DNA from: Edwardsiella anguillarum
Lineage (GTDB): Bacteria > Pseudomonadota > Gammaproteobacteria > Enterobacterales > Enterobacteriaceae
Assembly: GCF_008801815.1 (NCBI RefSeq)
Contig: NZ_VZOX01000001.1
Length of the DNA: 64,000 nt
Strand: one strand, 5' to 3'
This document shows, piece after piece, positions 9,126-18,375 of this stretch. The stretch's first letter is position 1, and every line of letters starts with the position of its first letter. A program made the position numbers and the translations under genes. A model generated the notes under the pieces. It was not told where the DNA came from and did no database searches. It was given only the letters and a program-made list of their open reading frames with translations.

Positions 9126-9772
9126 GTTTATCGGAAGCATTTATTCAGCCCATGCTCTATGTACGGCAGTATCTGCAGGCGCCCGAAGGCGATGCGTCAT
9201 TATTCCGTGAGCGGCTGCAGTCATACCTGCACCACAGCCGGATCCGGGCCCAGGAGGAAGGGGAAAGTCCGGCGGCGATCGACGCCGCTATGTATGCCGT
9301 TGTGGCCTGGATGGATGAGGCGATCCTGTGTTCGGCGTGGGACGGCGCTGCGACATGGCGCCGTGAGCCCCTGCAGGCCGGCTACTTCAACACCGTCTGC
9401 GCCGGGGTCGACTTTTTCGACAGGCTGTCCGCCCTGAGCCCCGAGGCCGACGGCGTCAGGGAGGTCTATCTGCTGTGTCTGGCCCTGGGGTTTGAGGGGC
9501 GCTATGCCGGCCCGGCGGGCCAGGCCGCGCTGATGCAGATCAGGATGCACCAGCTGAGGACCTTGCACGGCGAGGTATGGGAGGCGTCGCAGCATTTATT
9601 TCCAGAGGCCTACCCGCGCCCCTCACTCACGCCGACGCAGCAAAAGCGATGGCTGACCCACGGCCGCTTTACCACCATCGTCGTGCCGCTGGCCATCCTG
9701 GCCGCATTGTATGGCATTCTGAACTGGGTACTATATGAATACGCGGATATCGCGCTGGAGTGGCTGCCATGA
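9122..9772 (+). CDS. tssL: T6SS inner-membrane protein TssL (DotU family)
   Basis: Inner-membrane partner of TssM in the TssJLM complex. It has 216 residues: a cytoplasmic helical domain with DotU motifs (MYAVVAWMDEAILCSAW, VCAGVDFFDRL, YLLCLALGFEGRY) and one C-terminal membrane anchor (about 187-208, FTTIVVPLAILAALYGIL). There is no C-terminal OmpA-like peptidoglycan-binding domain, so this is the short TssL form. The GTG start is chosen from the GTGA overlap with tssK. The stop overlaps the tssM ATG. Corresponds to evpN. Confidence 0.93.
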   Translation: MSLSEAFIQPMLYVRQYLQAPEGDASLFRERLQSYLHHSRIRAQEEGESPAAIDAAMYAVVAWMDEAILCSAWDGAATWRREPLQAGYFNTVCAGVDFFDRLSALSPEADGVREVYLLCLALGFEGRYAGPAGQAALMQIRMHQLRTLHGEVWEASQHLFPEAYPRPSLTPTQQKRWLTHGRFTTIVVPLAILAALYGILNWVLYEYADIALEWLP

Positions 9773-12700
9773 AACGTCTCTTCAAATGGATCGCTGTCGC
9801 ACTGATCCTGATCGTACTGGCGATACTGTGCTGGCTGCTCACGCTGTGGCAACGCTGGCCCGCCGCCGCCGCATGGGTGCTGTTTCTCAGCATTCTGGCC
9901 GGCGCCCTGCTGACCCGCTATCTCTGGCGTAAGGCGCGGGCATGGCGTACCCGCAGCCTGGAGGCGGAGCCGGTTGAAAAAGCCCGGGCCGCGGAGCGCC
10001 ATCCCGTGACGCTACAGCGCCAGTGGAAGGCGGCCACCACCCTGCTGAAGCACTCCCAGCTGCGCCGTTTCCGCCACCCGCTGCAGGTTCTGCCCTGGTT
10101 TATGCTGCTGGGCCGCCCGGGGACGGGTAAATCGGCGCTGCTGGCGCAGTCAGGCCTGGCGGCACCGCTGGATTTGCCTCATGAGATCAATGACGGCAAG
10201 GCGCCCGTCGACTGGTGGTATTTCGACAAGGCCGTCATCCTGGACATCTCTGGCCAGTTTGTACAGCCGGAGGCATCACAGGATACCCGCACGGCCTGGA
10301 ACAAGATGCTGGATCTGCTGGGGCGCGATCGCGACCGGGCCGGATTGAACGGGCTGGTCCTCACGGTGTCGGCCCAAACCCTGCTGTCCGAGGACGGCGG
10401 CGGCATCGTCGATGAGGGACGGCTGATTCGCACCCGCATAGAGCAACTGATCCGTCTGTTCGATAGACGCTTCCCCGTCTATGTCCTGGTGACCCAAATC
10501 GACAGCCTGTACGGCATGGAGGCCTGGTCCCACCTGCTGACCCCGGAGGTGCTGGATCAGGCCATGGGCCATGTGGTGGATGAACCGGAGAACGGCCGCG
10601 ACGTCCGTGACGTGATCGATATCGCCCTGGGCAGGGTCAGCAGCCGGCTGAAAACCATGCAGCTGACGATGCTGCTGCAGCACCCGGATGCCGATCCGGC
10701 CTTATTGATGTTCCCCACCGAGCTGACCAGGCTGGCCGGGCCCCTCAAGCGCTATGTCTATCATGCCCTGGGAGACAGCTCCTATCTGGAGTCGCCCATC
10801 TTGCGCGGCGTATTCTTCGCCAGCGCAGTCCAAAAGGGAAACACCCGCAGCGGGCCCCCGGATCAGCAGGAGATTGCGCTGCAGGAGGCGGCACATGACA
10901 CCGTCAAGCGCGGGGTCTTTGTCCGGGATCTGTTTAACCGCGTTCTGCCGGCCGACCGTAACCTGAATCGCCCCGTCGCCGTGACCAGCCCCTGGCGACG
11001 TCTGAACCGCCACCTGGGCCTGTTCACCTGGTGGCTGTGCGTGGCCGCCGCCCTCGGCTATCTCGGCGTATCGGTCGTGTACTGGCAGCATACGCTGGAC
11101 GATCTGCGCCAGCGCTATCCGGCAACCATGGCCATGAATAGCGCCCTGCCCCACAACATGCGGACGCTGATCGCACAGCGGGATGCGATTTATTGGCTGG
11201 AAAGCAGAAACGCGCAGTGGGCCAGCCGAGTACTGGCATTCCAGCATCAGCTGTTCTCGGTTGAAGAGGATGCAAAATCGCAGTATGTAAATGATTTCGG
11301 CAAATATATATTGCCCACGCTGGACAAAGCGATTCAGCAGAGTACCACGGCGGAGCGCATGGCATCCCATCCGGATGGCCTGGTGAACGCTATTCAGGTG
11401 GAGGTCCGCCGCGCCAACCTGCTACAGGCGAGGCTGCGGGGCGCCAGCGATGAGGCGCTGATGGCCATGCCCCCCATACCGACCCCGCCCCTGCGGTTAC
11501 TGTATCCGAGCCTGGATTCGGATACGGTCTCCCGCTTCAATGACCTGTTCCTCTCCCAGCTGGCCTGGTCATCGGATGTCCAGCAGCAGAACGCCCGCCT
11601 GCTGCGCCTGCAGGAGCGGCTCCGACAGCTGGCGGCGCAAAGCGCCACCCTGGACTGGGTCATTCCGTGGGCAAACGCCCAGCCGGATCTGACTGGCGTG
11701 ACCTTGGATGACTTCTGGCAGGGCTCACTGCGGCCGGATAACCTGCCGGAGGTCGCCGCGGCCTATACCCTAGAGGGACAGCAGCGGATCCGCGCATTCC
11801 TGGTGGAGATGCGCAACAGCATGCCGAACGACATCGCCTTCGACAAAAAACTGGCCGCATTCAGGCATGAATATGCGCAGAAGCGATTGCAGGCCTGGCA
11901 GGATTTCGCCGGACACTTCTCCCAGGGAGAGCGGATCCTGGCCGGCCAGGGAGAGTGGCAGAGCACCATTGACCGACTGCCCCACGATGACAACCCGTAT
12001 CTGCGCCTCGCCCGCCGCCTGCTGAACGAGTTCGCCGACACGCCGGATGACTTGCGTCCAGGCTGGCTCCGAGTGCTCCCGCAGTGGCTGGAGATACGTC
12101 AGCGCGCCCACCAGCAAACCATCGTCAGGGTACCCGGACTGGTCAGCGACGTCGGCGGCATGATCCTGCGCGGAACGGCGCAGAAGGGCGCGCTGGATCA
12201 GACCCGCAGCCAGCTCGTCAGCCGGCTGGATGCCATCCGCCTGTATCAGGAGTATCAGGCGGCCATGACCCAGGCCATGAACAGCGTCGTCATCAGCCAG
12301 GCCCAGGCCACCAAAGTGGCGGCGGACTTCCATGGCTTTGACAGCCAGCAGAGCGGACAGTCCTCACTGCAGACGGCCTATGCACGCCTGATGAGCCTGC
12401 GCAGCCTGCTGGGATACAACCGGTCCGATGAACAGCTCACCTGGGGACTGATGGCGGGCCCCTTACAGCTGGTCATTCGCTATGCCGATCAGCAGGCCTC
12501 CTGCTTCCTGCAGAGCACGTGGCAGGACCGCGTCATCGCGCCATCGCGCTGGACCCTCAACCAGGCCGAGCGGGCGGACAAGCTGTATGGTGACAATGGG
12601 TTGCTCTGGACCTTTTTATCCGGACCGATTAAGCCGTTTATCCAGCGTAACGAGACGGGCTGGCAGGTGGTGGATACGCTGGGGCAGTCAGTCCCCTTTA

Positions 12701-13551
12701 CCGCAGACTTTCTGCCCTTCATCAACCGGGCCCTGATCCGTCAGGTTGATCTGAAGGCCGGGAAAATCGAGCTGCGCCAGAAACAGCAGCAGGCGGTCCT
12801 AGCCCAGCAGCAGAAAAAGCAGCGCTGGCAAACCGCGGCCGCCGAGTCTGCCGAAAAACTGGCGGAGCTGAACACCAGCGTCAATGCCCTGAAGGCGAAA
12901 AGCTATCCCGTCGCCCTGACGGGGCTGCCGACGGACGTCAACAGCGACGCCCGGGCCAAGGTCGTGGGAACCCTGCTGACCATGCAATGTACCAATGCCA
13001 CGCTCCGGCTGAACAACCTGAACTTTGCCGTGATGCAAAGCGTACTCTGGTCACAGCAGCAGTGTGGCCAGGTGACGCTGCAGATCCGGCTTCCTGCCTT
13101 CACGCTGACCCGCAGCTATCCCGGGCCTCAGGGCTTTGTCAGCTTTTTGCGGGATTTCCAGGGCGGAGCCCGCCGGTTTACCTCGGCGGACTTCCCCGCC
13201 GACAAAAGTCGGATGGCGGCGGTCGGGCTAACCCAGATTACGGTACGCTACCGTATCGCCGGACAGGAGACCCTGCTGCAGGACGCCGCCCAGCTGACGC
13301 AGGCAGAACGTGATATTCAGTCAGCCCAGCGTCTTCAGCAACAGGCGCAGCAGGCCCTGGCCACGCTGAATAAGCCGACCACGTCGGAGATCCTTCCGCC
13401 GCTGGATGCACTGCCGGGGCTGAGCATGATGAGTGTACCGGAGCGCATTGGGCAGTGCTGGCGGGGGGATATCCGCCTGGCCAGAGAAAACGGCGGCATT
13501 GGTCAGCTGATGAGTGAACTGGTCGCCAAGCAGGTCACCGACCGGCCGTAA
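9769..13551 (+). CDS. tssM: T6SS inner-membrane protein TssM (IcmF family)
   Basis: Large inner-membrane protein that forms the periplasmic channel with TssJ. ATG at 9769 overlaps the tssL stop (ATGA) and is preferred to an in-frame GTG at 9760. The 1260 residues show two N-terminal membrane segments (about 6-25 and 31-49), a cytoplasmic NTPase domain with Walker A GRPGTGKS (115-122), a third membrane segment near residues 425-445, and a long periplasmic part with IcmF-related and C-terminal domains. It is the last gene of the cluster and converges on mepA. Corresponds to evpO. Confidence 0.95.
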   Translation: MKRLFKWIAVALILIVLAILCWLLTLWQRWPAAAAWVLFLSILAGALLTRYLWRKARAWRTRSLEAEPVEKARAAERHPVTLQRQWKAATTLLKHSQLRRFRHPLQVLPWFMLLGRPGTGKSALLAQSGLAAPLDLPHEINDGKAPVDWWYFDKAVILDISGQFVQPEASQDTRTAWNKMLDLLGRDRDRAGLNGLVLTVSAQTLLSEDGGGIVDEGRLIRTRIEQLIRLFDRRFPVYVLVTQIDSLYGMEAWSHLLTPEVLDQAMGHVVDEPENGRDVRDVIDIALGRVSSRLKTMQLTMLLQHPDADPALLMFPTELTRLAGPLKRYVYHALGDSSYLESPILRGVFFASAVQKGNTRSGPPDQQEIALQEAAHDTVKRGVFVRDLFNRVLPADRNLNRPVAVTSPWRRLNRHLGLFTWWLCVAAALGYLGVSVVYWQHTLDDLRQRYPATMAMNSALPHNMRTLIAQRDAIYWLESRNAQWASRVLAFQHQLFSVEEDAKSQYVNDFGKYILPTLDKAIQQSTTAERMASHPDGLVNAIQVEVRRANLLQARLRGASDEALMAMPPIPTPPLRLLYPSLDSDTVSRFNDLFLSQLAWSSDVQQQNARLLRLQERLRQLAAQSATLDWVIPWANAQPDLTGVTLDDFWQGSLRPDNLPEVAAAYTLEGQQRIRAFLVEMRNSMPNDIAFDKKLAAFRHEYAQKRLQAWQDFAGHFSQGERILAGQGEWQSTIDRLPHDDNPYLRLARRLLNEFADTPDDLRPGWLRVLPQWLEIRQRAHQQTIVRVPGLVSDVGGMILRGTAQKGALDQTRSQLVSRLDAIRLYQEYQAAMTQAMNSVVISQAQATKVAADFHGFDSQQSGQSSLQTAYARLMSLRSLLGYNRSDEQLTWGLMAGPLQLVIRYADQQASCFLQSTWQDRVIAPSRWTLNQAERADKLYGDNGLLWTFLSGPIKPFIQRNETGWQVVDTLGQSVPFTADFLPFINRALIRQVDLKAGKIELRQKQQQAVLAQQQKKQRWQTAAAESAEKLAELNTSVNALKAKSYPVALTGLPTDVNSDARAKVVGTLLTMQCTNATLRLNNLNFAVMQSVLWSQQQCGQVTLQIRLPAFTLTRSYPGPQGFVSFLRDFQGGARRFTSADFPADKSRMAAVGLTQITVRYRIAGQETLLQDAAQLTQAERDIQSAQRLQQQAQQALATLNKPTTSEILPPLDALPGLSMMSVPERIGQCWRGDIRLARENGGIGQLMSELVAKQVTDRP

Positions 13552-13672
13552 TGCCGGCGGCGGGACGTCCGTTTCCGGGATGAGCGGAGGGCCGCGGATC
13601 CCGGACTCGGGCGCGGGGAGAGGCTGACGCCCCGCCCTGATGCGGCGGACGGACGCCCTAACCACGCCGGCT

Positions 13673-13727
13673 GGCGTCCCCCATGGAGGGCGTCGCGATC
13701 GTCGCCCTCTATGCCACGACGGACGCC
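13673..13727. repeat. Nested inverted repeat between tssM and mepA
   Basis: The outer arms GGCGTCC (13673-13679) and GGACGCC (13721-13727) enclose the inner arms GAGGGCG (13686-13692) and CGCCCTC (13703-13709). It lies in the 189-bp gap between the convergent tssM and mepA and contains no gene I can support. There is no T run, so a classical intrinsic terminator is not evident, although a structure at this place may protect or end both transcripts. Confidence 0.5.
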
Positions 13728-13740
13728 GGCGAGCGCCGAT

Positions 13741-14571
13741 CTAGCCGTGAAGCTGCGCCAGCAGCGCCTGACACGCCGGCGGCAGCGGCGGCGGCGTCAG
13801 CGGCTTGGCCGGCGTGCTGCGCGGCGGCGGCGGCTGGAACCAGCTGGCCAGCTCCGCGCCGCAGCCATCGCCCGCCGGCGGCGGCGTTTGCGCCTCACAA
13901 TCCACGCTGCCCGGCGGACAGCGCAGGCGCACGTGCATATGGGCGCGGTGGGCAAACCACGGGCGCACCTTATGCAGCCAGGCGCGATCGCCGCCGGCCG
14001 TCTCGCACAGCTGACGCTTGATCGCCGGGTTGACAAAAATACGCACCACCTGGGGATCCTGCGCCGCCAGCCTGATCAGCTCGCCGACCTGCGGCGTCCA
14101 GCGCGACGGGATCACCCTGTCGGCGCCGACGGCCACCAGATCCTGCGGCACCGGCTGCCGCAGCTGCTGCGGCGTCCAGCGCACCTGGGGCAGCTGTAGC
14201 CAGATATCCACATCCAGCCCCGACTGATGGCTGGCGTGACCGCCGTTGAAGCGTCCACCGGCCGGCATCGCCATATCGCCGATCAGCAGGGTACCCAGAC
14301 GCTGCGTGCGGGCCTCGGCACCCAGGCGCGCCACGAACGCCAGCAGCGTCGGATGGCCGAAGTAGCGCCGCTGATCGCTGCGCATGACCTGATAGTTCTC
14401 CGACGCCAGCGGCAGCGCCTGGGCGCCGATGATACAGCCATTGGCGTAGCTGCCGATGGCCTGCGGCGCACCGGCCACCGGCTGGGCAATGCGCTGCCAG
14501 GGCGTCTGGGTCTGAGCCAGCGCCGGCAGCGCGCACAGCGCTGCCAGCCATAACCACGCGCGTTTACTCAC
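13741..14571 (-). CDS. mepA: Penicillin-insensitive murein endopeptidase MepA
   Basis: Periplasmic zinc metallo-endopeptidase (LAS family) that cuts D-Ala-meso-DAP cross-links in peptidoglycan. The GTG at 14571 has AAAGGAG seven bases upstream and gives 276 residues, close to E. coli MepA (274); a longer frame adds residues in front of the signal peptide. Signal peptide residues 1 to about 20 (ending ALPALA). Zinc and catalytic motifs GGHASHQSGLDVD and RAHMHVRL are present, with the PPLPPACQALL tail. It lies 13 bp downstream of aroC, so it is co-transcribed. In E. coli yfcA follows, whereas here the T6SS cluster converges on it. Confidence 0.95.
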   Translation of the reverse strand: MSKRAWLWLAALCALPALAQTQTPWQRIAQPVAGAPQAIGSYANGCIIGAQALPLASENYQVMRSDQRRYFGHPTLLAFVARLGAEARTQRLGTLLIGDMAMPAGGRFNGGHASHQSGLDVDIWLQLPQVRWTPQQLRQPVPQDLVAVGADRVIPSRWTPQVGELIRLAAQDPQVVRIFVNPAIKRQLCETAGGDRAWLHKVRPWFAHRAHMHVRLRCPPGSVDCEAQTPPPAGDGCGAELASWFQPPPPRSTPAKPLTPPPLPPACQALLAQLHG

Positions 14572-14584
14572 GCTGACCACTCCT

Positions 14585-15673
14585 TTATGACCAACGCGGA
14601 ACCGTACAGGCGACATCCGCGCACTGCGCACGCTGGCGCAGCAGATGATCCATCAACACCAGCGCCATCATCGCCTCGGCGATCGGCACCGCCCGGATCC
14701 CCACGCAGGGGTCGTGACGGCCGCGGGTGACCATGGTCGTCGCCTCGCCGGCGCGGGTAATCGTCTGCCCTGGCACCATAATGCTCGACGTCGGCTTCAG
14801 CGCCAGGCGCGCCAGCAGCGGCTGACCGCTGCTGATCCCACCCAGAATACCGCCGGCATGGTTGCTGAGAAAGCCCGCCGGGGTGATCTCATCGCGATGC
14901 TCGCTGCCGCGCTGCCCCACCGCCGCAAAGCCGTCGCCGATCTCGACGCCCTTCACCGCATTGATGCTCATCAGCGCATGGGCCAGGTCGGCGTCCAGCC
15001 GATCGAAGACCGGCTCGCCCAGCCCAGGGGGAACCCCGGTCGCCATCACCGTCACCTCGGCGCCGATCGAGTCGCCGCACTTTTTCAGATCGCGCATCAG
15101 GGCATCCAGCGCCTCCAGCTGCTGCACATCGGGACAGAAGAAGGGATTCTGCTCTACCTGCGCCCAGTCAGACAGGCGGCAGACGATATCGCCCATCCGG
15201 CTCAGGCAGGCGCGGATAACGATGCCATGCTGCTGCTGAAGGTATTTTTTAGCGATCGCCCCGGCGGCGACGCGCATCGCGGTCTCCCGCGCCGAGGAGC
15301 GCCCGCCGCCCCGGTAGTCGCGCAGGCCATACTTCTGCTCATAGCTGTAGTCGGCGTGGCCCGGGCGAAACAGATCCTTGATGGCGCCATAGTCCTGCGA
15401 GCGCTGATCGGTGTTCTCGATCAGCAGCCCAATACTGGTGCCGGTGGTCATCCCCTCAAAGACGCCCGACAGGATCCGCACCCGGTCGGCCTCGCGCCGC
15501 GCCGTGGTGTAGCGCGACGCGCCGGGGCGACGGCGATCGAGATCGCGCTGCAGATCCGCCTCGCTCAGCGCCATTCCCGGCGGAACGCCGTCCACAATGC
15601 AGCCCAGCGCCGCACCGTGCGACTCGCCGAAGGTGGTTACTCTGAATACCTGACCAATGCTGTTTCCCGCCAT
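14585..15673 (-). CDS. aroC: Chorismate synthase AroC
   Basis: Cytoplasmic enzyme that converts 5-enolpyruvylshikimate 3-phosphate to chorismate with reduced FMN, the last common step to aromatic amino acids, folate, ubiquinone and enterobactin. It is full length (362 residues) with family motifs GESHGAALGCIVDGVPPG near the N-terminus, RPGHADYSYEQKYG, GRSSARETAMRVAAGAIAK, and the C-terminal GRHDPCVGIRAVPIAEAM. AGGAGAGTG precedes the ATG. It sits in the conserved prmB-aroC-mepA operon order. Confidence 0.98.
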   Translation of the reverse strand: MAGNSIGQVFRVTTFGESHGAALGCIVDGVPPGMALSEADLQRDLDRRRPGASRYTTARREADRVRILSGVFEGMTTGTSIGLLIENTDQRSQDYGAIKDLFRPGHADYSYEQKYGLRDYRGGGRSSARETAMRVAAGAIAKKYLQQQHGIVIRACLSRMGDIVCRLSDWAQVEQNPFFCPDVQQLEALDALMRDLKKCGDSIGAEVTVMATGVPPGLGEPVFDRLDADLAHALMSINAVKGVEIGDGFAAVGQRGSEHRDEITPAGFLSNHAGGILGGISSGQPLLARLALKPTSSIMVPGQTITRAGEATTMVTRGRHDPCVGIRAVPIAEAMMALVLMDHLLRQRAQCADVACTVPRWS

Positions 15674-15766
15674 GTCACTCTCCTGGTTGCCCTGACGCCA
15701 TCAGGGGACTGCCTGTCTCTGCATTCGGAATAAAGGGGGGCAGGCCCAGCGACCGCCCCCTCGCGC

Positions 15767-16699
15767 TCAGCTGCGGTAAAGGGCGAAGTGCTCCGCGCAC
15801 TCCAGCAGCTGCTGACGCGTCAGCATAAAGACGCCGTCGCCGCCGTTATCGAACTCCAGCCAGACAAACGGGATCTGCGGATACTGCGCCATCAGATGCA
15901 CCATGCTGTTGCCCACTTCACAGATCAGGACCCCGTCATCGCTCAGATAGTCCGGCGCACAGGCCAGGATACGGCGTACCAGCTTCAGGCCATCGCTGCC
16001 GGCGGCCAGCCCCAGCGCCGGCTCATGGCGGAACTCGTCGGGCAGATCGGACATGTCCTCTTCATCGACATAGGGCGGATTGGTCACGATCAGGTCATAG
16101 CGCAGCGGCGGCAGCTCACGGAACAGATCGGAGCGGATCGGCGTCACCTGCTGCTCCAGGCCGTGCTGCTGAATGTTATGCTCCGTCACCGCCAGCACAT
16201 CGCTGGAGATATCCACCGCGTCCACTTCGGCCTGCGGGAACGCATAGGCGCAGGCGATGGCGATGCAGCCGCTGCCGGTACACATATCCAGAATGTGCTG
16301 CGGCTCATCGCCGATCAGGCCGGAGAAGCGATTGTCGATAAGCTCGCCGATCGGCGAACGCGGCACCAGCACCCGCTCGTCCACATAGAATTCGTGCCCG
16401 CAGAACCAGGCCTTATTGGTCAGATAGGCGACCGGAATACGCTCATTGATACGGCGGATCACCCGCTCAACGATACGGTGACGCTCACTCAGGGTCAGAC
16501 GGGCGCTACGCATATCCTCAGGAATGTCCATCGGCAGATAGAGCGTCGGCAGCACCAGCTGCACGGCCTCATCCCACGCGTTATCCGTGCCGTGGCCGTA
16601 GTAAACCTCAGCGGCGTTAAAGCGGCTGACGGTCCAGCGCAGCATATCCTGAATGGTGTGCAGTTCGTTTACCGCCTCATCGACGAAAATCTTGTCCAA
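15767..16699 (-). CDS. prmB: Ribosomal protein uL3 glutamine methyltransferase PrmB
   Basis: AdoMet-dependent N5-glutamine methyltransferase that modifies ribosomal protein L3. TTG at 16699, five bases after GGAGG, gives 310 residues, the same as the E. coli protein (DKIFVDEAVNEL start). An ATG 30 bases upstream would add ten residues without a Shine-Dalgarno at that spacing. The AdoMet-binding motif DMCTGSGCIAIA and the catalytic NPPY (in VTNPPYVDEEDMSDLP) are intact. First gene of prmB-aroC-mepA, divergent from smrB. Confidence 0.96.
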   Translation of the reverse strand: MDKIFVDEAVNELHTIQDMLRWTVSRFNAAEVYYGHGTDNAWDEAVQLVLPTLYLPMDIPEDMRSARLTLSERHRIVERVIRRINERIPVAYLTNKAWFCGHEFYVDERVLVPRSPIGELIDNRFSGLIGDEPQHILDMCTGSGCIAIACAYAFPQAEVDAVDISSDVLAVTEHNIQQHGLEQQVTPIRSDLFRELPPLRYDLIVTNPPYVDEEDMSDLPDEFRHEPALGLAAGSDGLKLVRRILACAPDYLSDDGVLICEVGNSMVHLMAQYPQIPFVWLEFDNGGDGVFMLTRQQLLECAEHFALYRS

Positions 16700-16909
16700 A
16701 GTAGCCTCCAGCAGCGCTCGGAAAGTCATGCCTCACGGCATAGATTACATAATATTGAGTGATACCCGTCGGGGTATAGCGGCTGTAGTGTGCCATGAAG
16801 CCACGGACAAATCAGCAAGGATCCGCCGCCGACGGCGGTTTTACTTAGCGCGGCGCCCATCTGCGGTTACACTGTGATTATCAGTAAGAAATCAGCGAAC
16901 CGTCACAGC

Positions 16910-17455
16910 ATGAGCAAGAAACATTCCATCAATGGCGATGACGTCGCCCTGTTCCGCACCGTCGTCGCCGGTATCCGCCCCCTGAGCCAGGACAGGGTAA
17001 CCCATCGCCCGGCGCGCCTGACGCGCCAGGCGGCGCCGCAAAAGGTGCTGCAGGAGCAGATCGACGCCAGCTTCTACTTTTCCGATGAGTTTCAGCCCAA
17101 CTTGAGCAGCGACGGGCCGACCCGCTACGTCCGCCCCGACGTCAGCCACTTTGAGCTAAAGCAGCTGCGTCGCGGCGACTACACCCCGGAGATGTTTCTC
17201 GATCTGCACGGCCTGACCCAACAACAGGCCAAACAGGAGCTGGGGGCGCTAATTGCCGCCTGCCGCCGCGAACACCTCTGCTGCGCCTGCGTCATGCACG
17301 GCCACGGCAAGCATGTTCTCAAGCAGCAGACGCCGCTGTGGCTGGCGCAGCACCCCGACGTCCGCGCCTTTTATCAGGCGCCGCGCGAATGGGGCGGCGA
17401 TGCCGCGCTGCTGGTGCTCATTGAGGTCGATGAACGAGAGACGCCGCACCTCTGA
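16910..17455 (+). CDS. smrB: Ribosome rescue endonuclease SmrB
   Basis: Smr-domain nuclease that cleaves mRNA at collided ribosomes. ATG at 16910 gives 181 residues (E. coli 183) with the matching MSKKHSINGDDVALFR start; an earlier in-frame start at 16874 is not supported. The C-terminal Smr domain has the LDLHGL motif (in FLDLHGLTQQQAKQEL) and the MHGHGKHVLK motif needed for catalysis. Divergent from prmB across a 210-bp region, as in E. coli. Confidence 0.95.
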   Translation: MSKKHSINGDDVALFRTVVAGIRPLSQDRVTHRPARLTRQAAPQKVLQEQIDASFYFSDEFQPNLSSDGPTRYVRPDVSHFELKQLRRGDYTPEMFLDLHGLTQQQAKQELGALIAACRREHLCCACVMHGHGKHVLKQQTPLWLAQHPDVRAFYQAPREWGGDAALLVLIEVDERETPHL

Positions 17456-17506
17456 GGCGCGGGCTCCACGCCGGCCGCCGTCGGGCGACGGGACCGATAA
17501 GGAAGA

Positions 17507-17983
17507 TCAGAGGTCGTCGGCCAGCTGGGATGGGCTCACCTGCCACGCCAGCTCACCCGCGGCCCCGTCCAGGGTTACGGCGGCGATGGCCGAGGTCGCA
17601 AACATCGGCGGCGTCTCCTGTGGGCAGAGGGCGGAGACCAGATAGCCGACCAGCGGCAGATGCGAGATCACCAGCACCCGCTGCGACGCCTGCTGTGACA
17701 GCGCCTCAAGGTAGCTGGCGGTGACATCGGCATCGCCGCCCGGCACCAGCTCGTTCAGGATCTCGACTTCGCTCGGCAGCGACAGCGCCTCGCGCACCGC
17801 GGCCAGCGTCTGCTGCGCCCGCAGATAGGGGCTGACCAGCACCCGATCGATGTTCTCAACCTGGCTACCCAGCCAGGCCGCCATGCGCACGGATTCCGCA
17901 CGACCGACCTGCGTCAACGGACGCTGCGCATCGCTGGCGGCCTCAAGCGCCGCTTCACCGTGACGCATAATAAAAACTTGCAT
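17507..17983 (-). CDS. sixA: Phosphohistidine phosphatase SixA
   Basis: Small histidine-phosphatase-family enzyme that removes phosphate from phosphohistidine proteins; in E. coli the targets include ArcB and the nitrogen PTS. It has 158 residues with the catalytic RHGE (7-10, nucleophile His8), the SPYLRAQQT arginine motif and the second histidine in VISHLPLVG. Convergent with smrB across a 51-bp GC-rich gap. In E. coli fadJ and fadI sit next to it on the same strand, but not here. Confidence 0.95.
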   Translation of the reverse strand: MQVFIMRHGEAALEAASDAQRPLTQVGRAESVRMAAWLGSQVENIDRVLVSPYLRAQQTLAAVREALSLPSEVEILNELVPGGDADVTASYLEALSQQASQRVLVISHLPLVGYLVSALCPQETPPMFATSAIAAVTLDGAAGELAWQVSPSQLADDL

Positions 17984-18375
17984 ATTGCACCGCTACTGTT
18001 GGTAAACGCCGACGCCACCGTGCGCGGCCCTTACACCCTGGTGGAAAGAAAAATATCGTTACTCAATGCATCCTTTTCCGCGCCAAGCCGGAAGAGCAAA
18101 GGATCGCAGTGGGGCTACCGCCGATTTATTGTTATCACGAGGCGACGCGCGCCGTTATTCGGCGCGCTGTTAACGGCGCACCCCGTACGCCGCAGGGACG
18201 AAAACTACCCCGTTCACCGCCGGCTGTACAGATCTTAAAGGCAAAAGAGTTGCAGCCAGTGATCCGGCTCTCATCCCCCTGCGGGCGGCCCAATGCCATC
18301 GGCCCGCGCGGCGGATAACCTCCGATTACAAAAAAACGCACGGTCTCCCGTGCGTTTTTCCCCCTCGGCGCACGC
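17984..18375. other. 392-bp gap where fadJ-fadI would be expected
   Basis: No supported gene lies here. In E. coli the order is sixA, fadJ, fadI, yfcZ; both beta-oxidation genes are absent and I see no remnant of a thiolase or hydratase/dehydrogenase frame in this stretch. It holds only the sixA 5' region and, at the right end, the yfcZ terminator. A 92-codon plus-strand frame across it has no family resemblance and starts inside sixA. Confidence 0.7.
18331..18359. terminator. Bidirectional terminator downstream of yfcZ
   Basis: CGCACGG (18337-18343), loop TCTC, CCGTGCG (18348-18354), with A run 18331-18336 on one side and T run 18355-18359 on the other. It works as an intrinsic terminator for yfcZ on the minus strand and reads equally well on the plus strand. 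The gene upstream of it on minus is yfcZ. Confidence 0.85.

Noticed and set aside
14645..15733. 362-codon plus-strand frame opposite aroC
   Set aside because: Antisense shadow; aroC is unmistakable on the minus strand.
18135..18318. Short frames in the sixA-yfcZ gap as fadIJ remnants
   Set aside because: No thiolase (e.g. active-site Cys or GHP motif) or crotonase signature could be seen in any frame.
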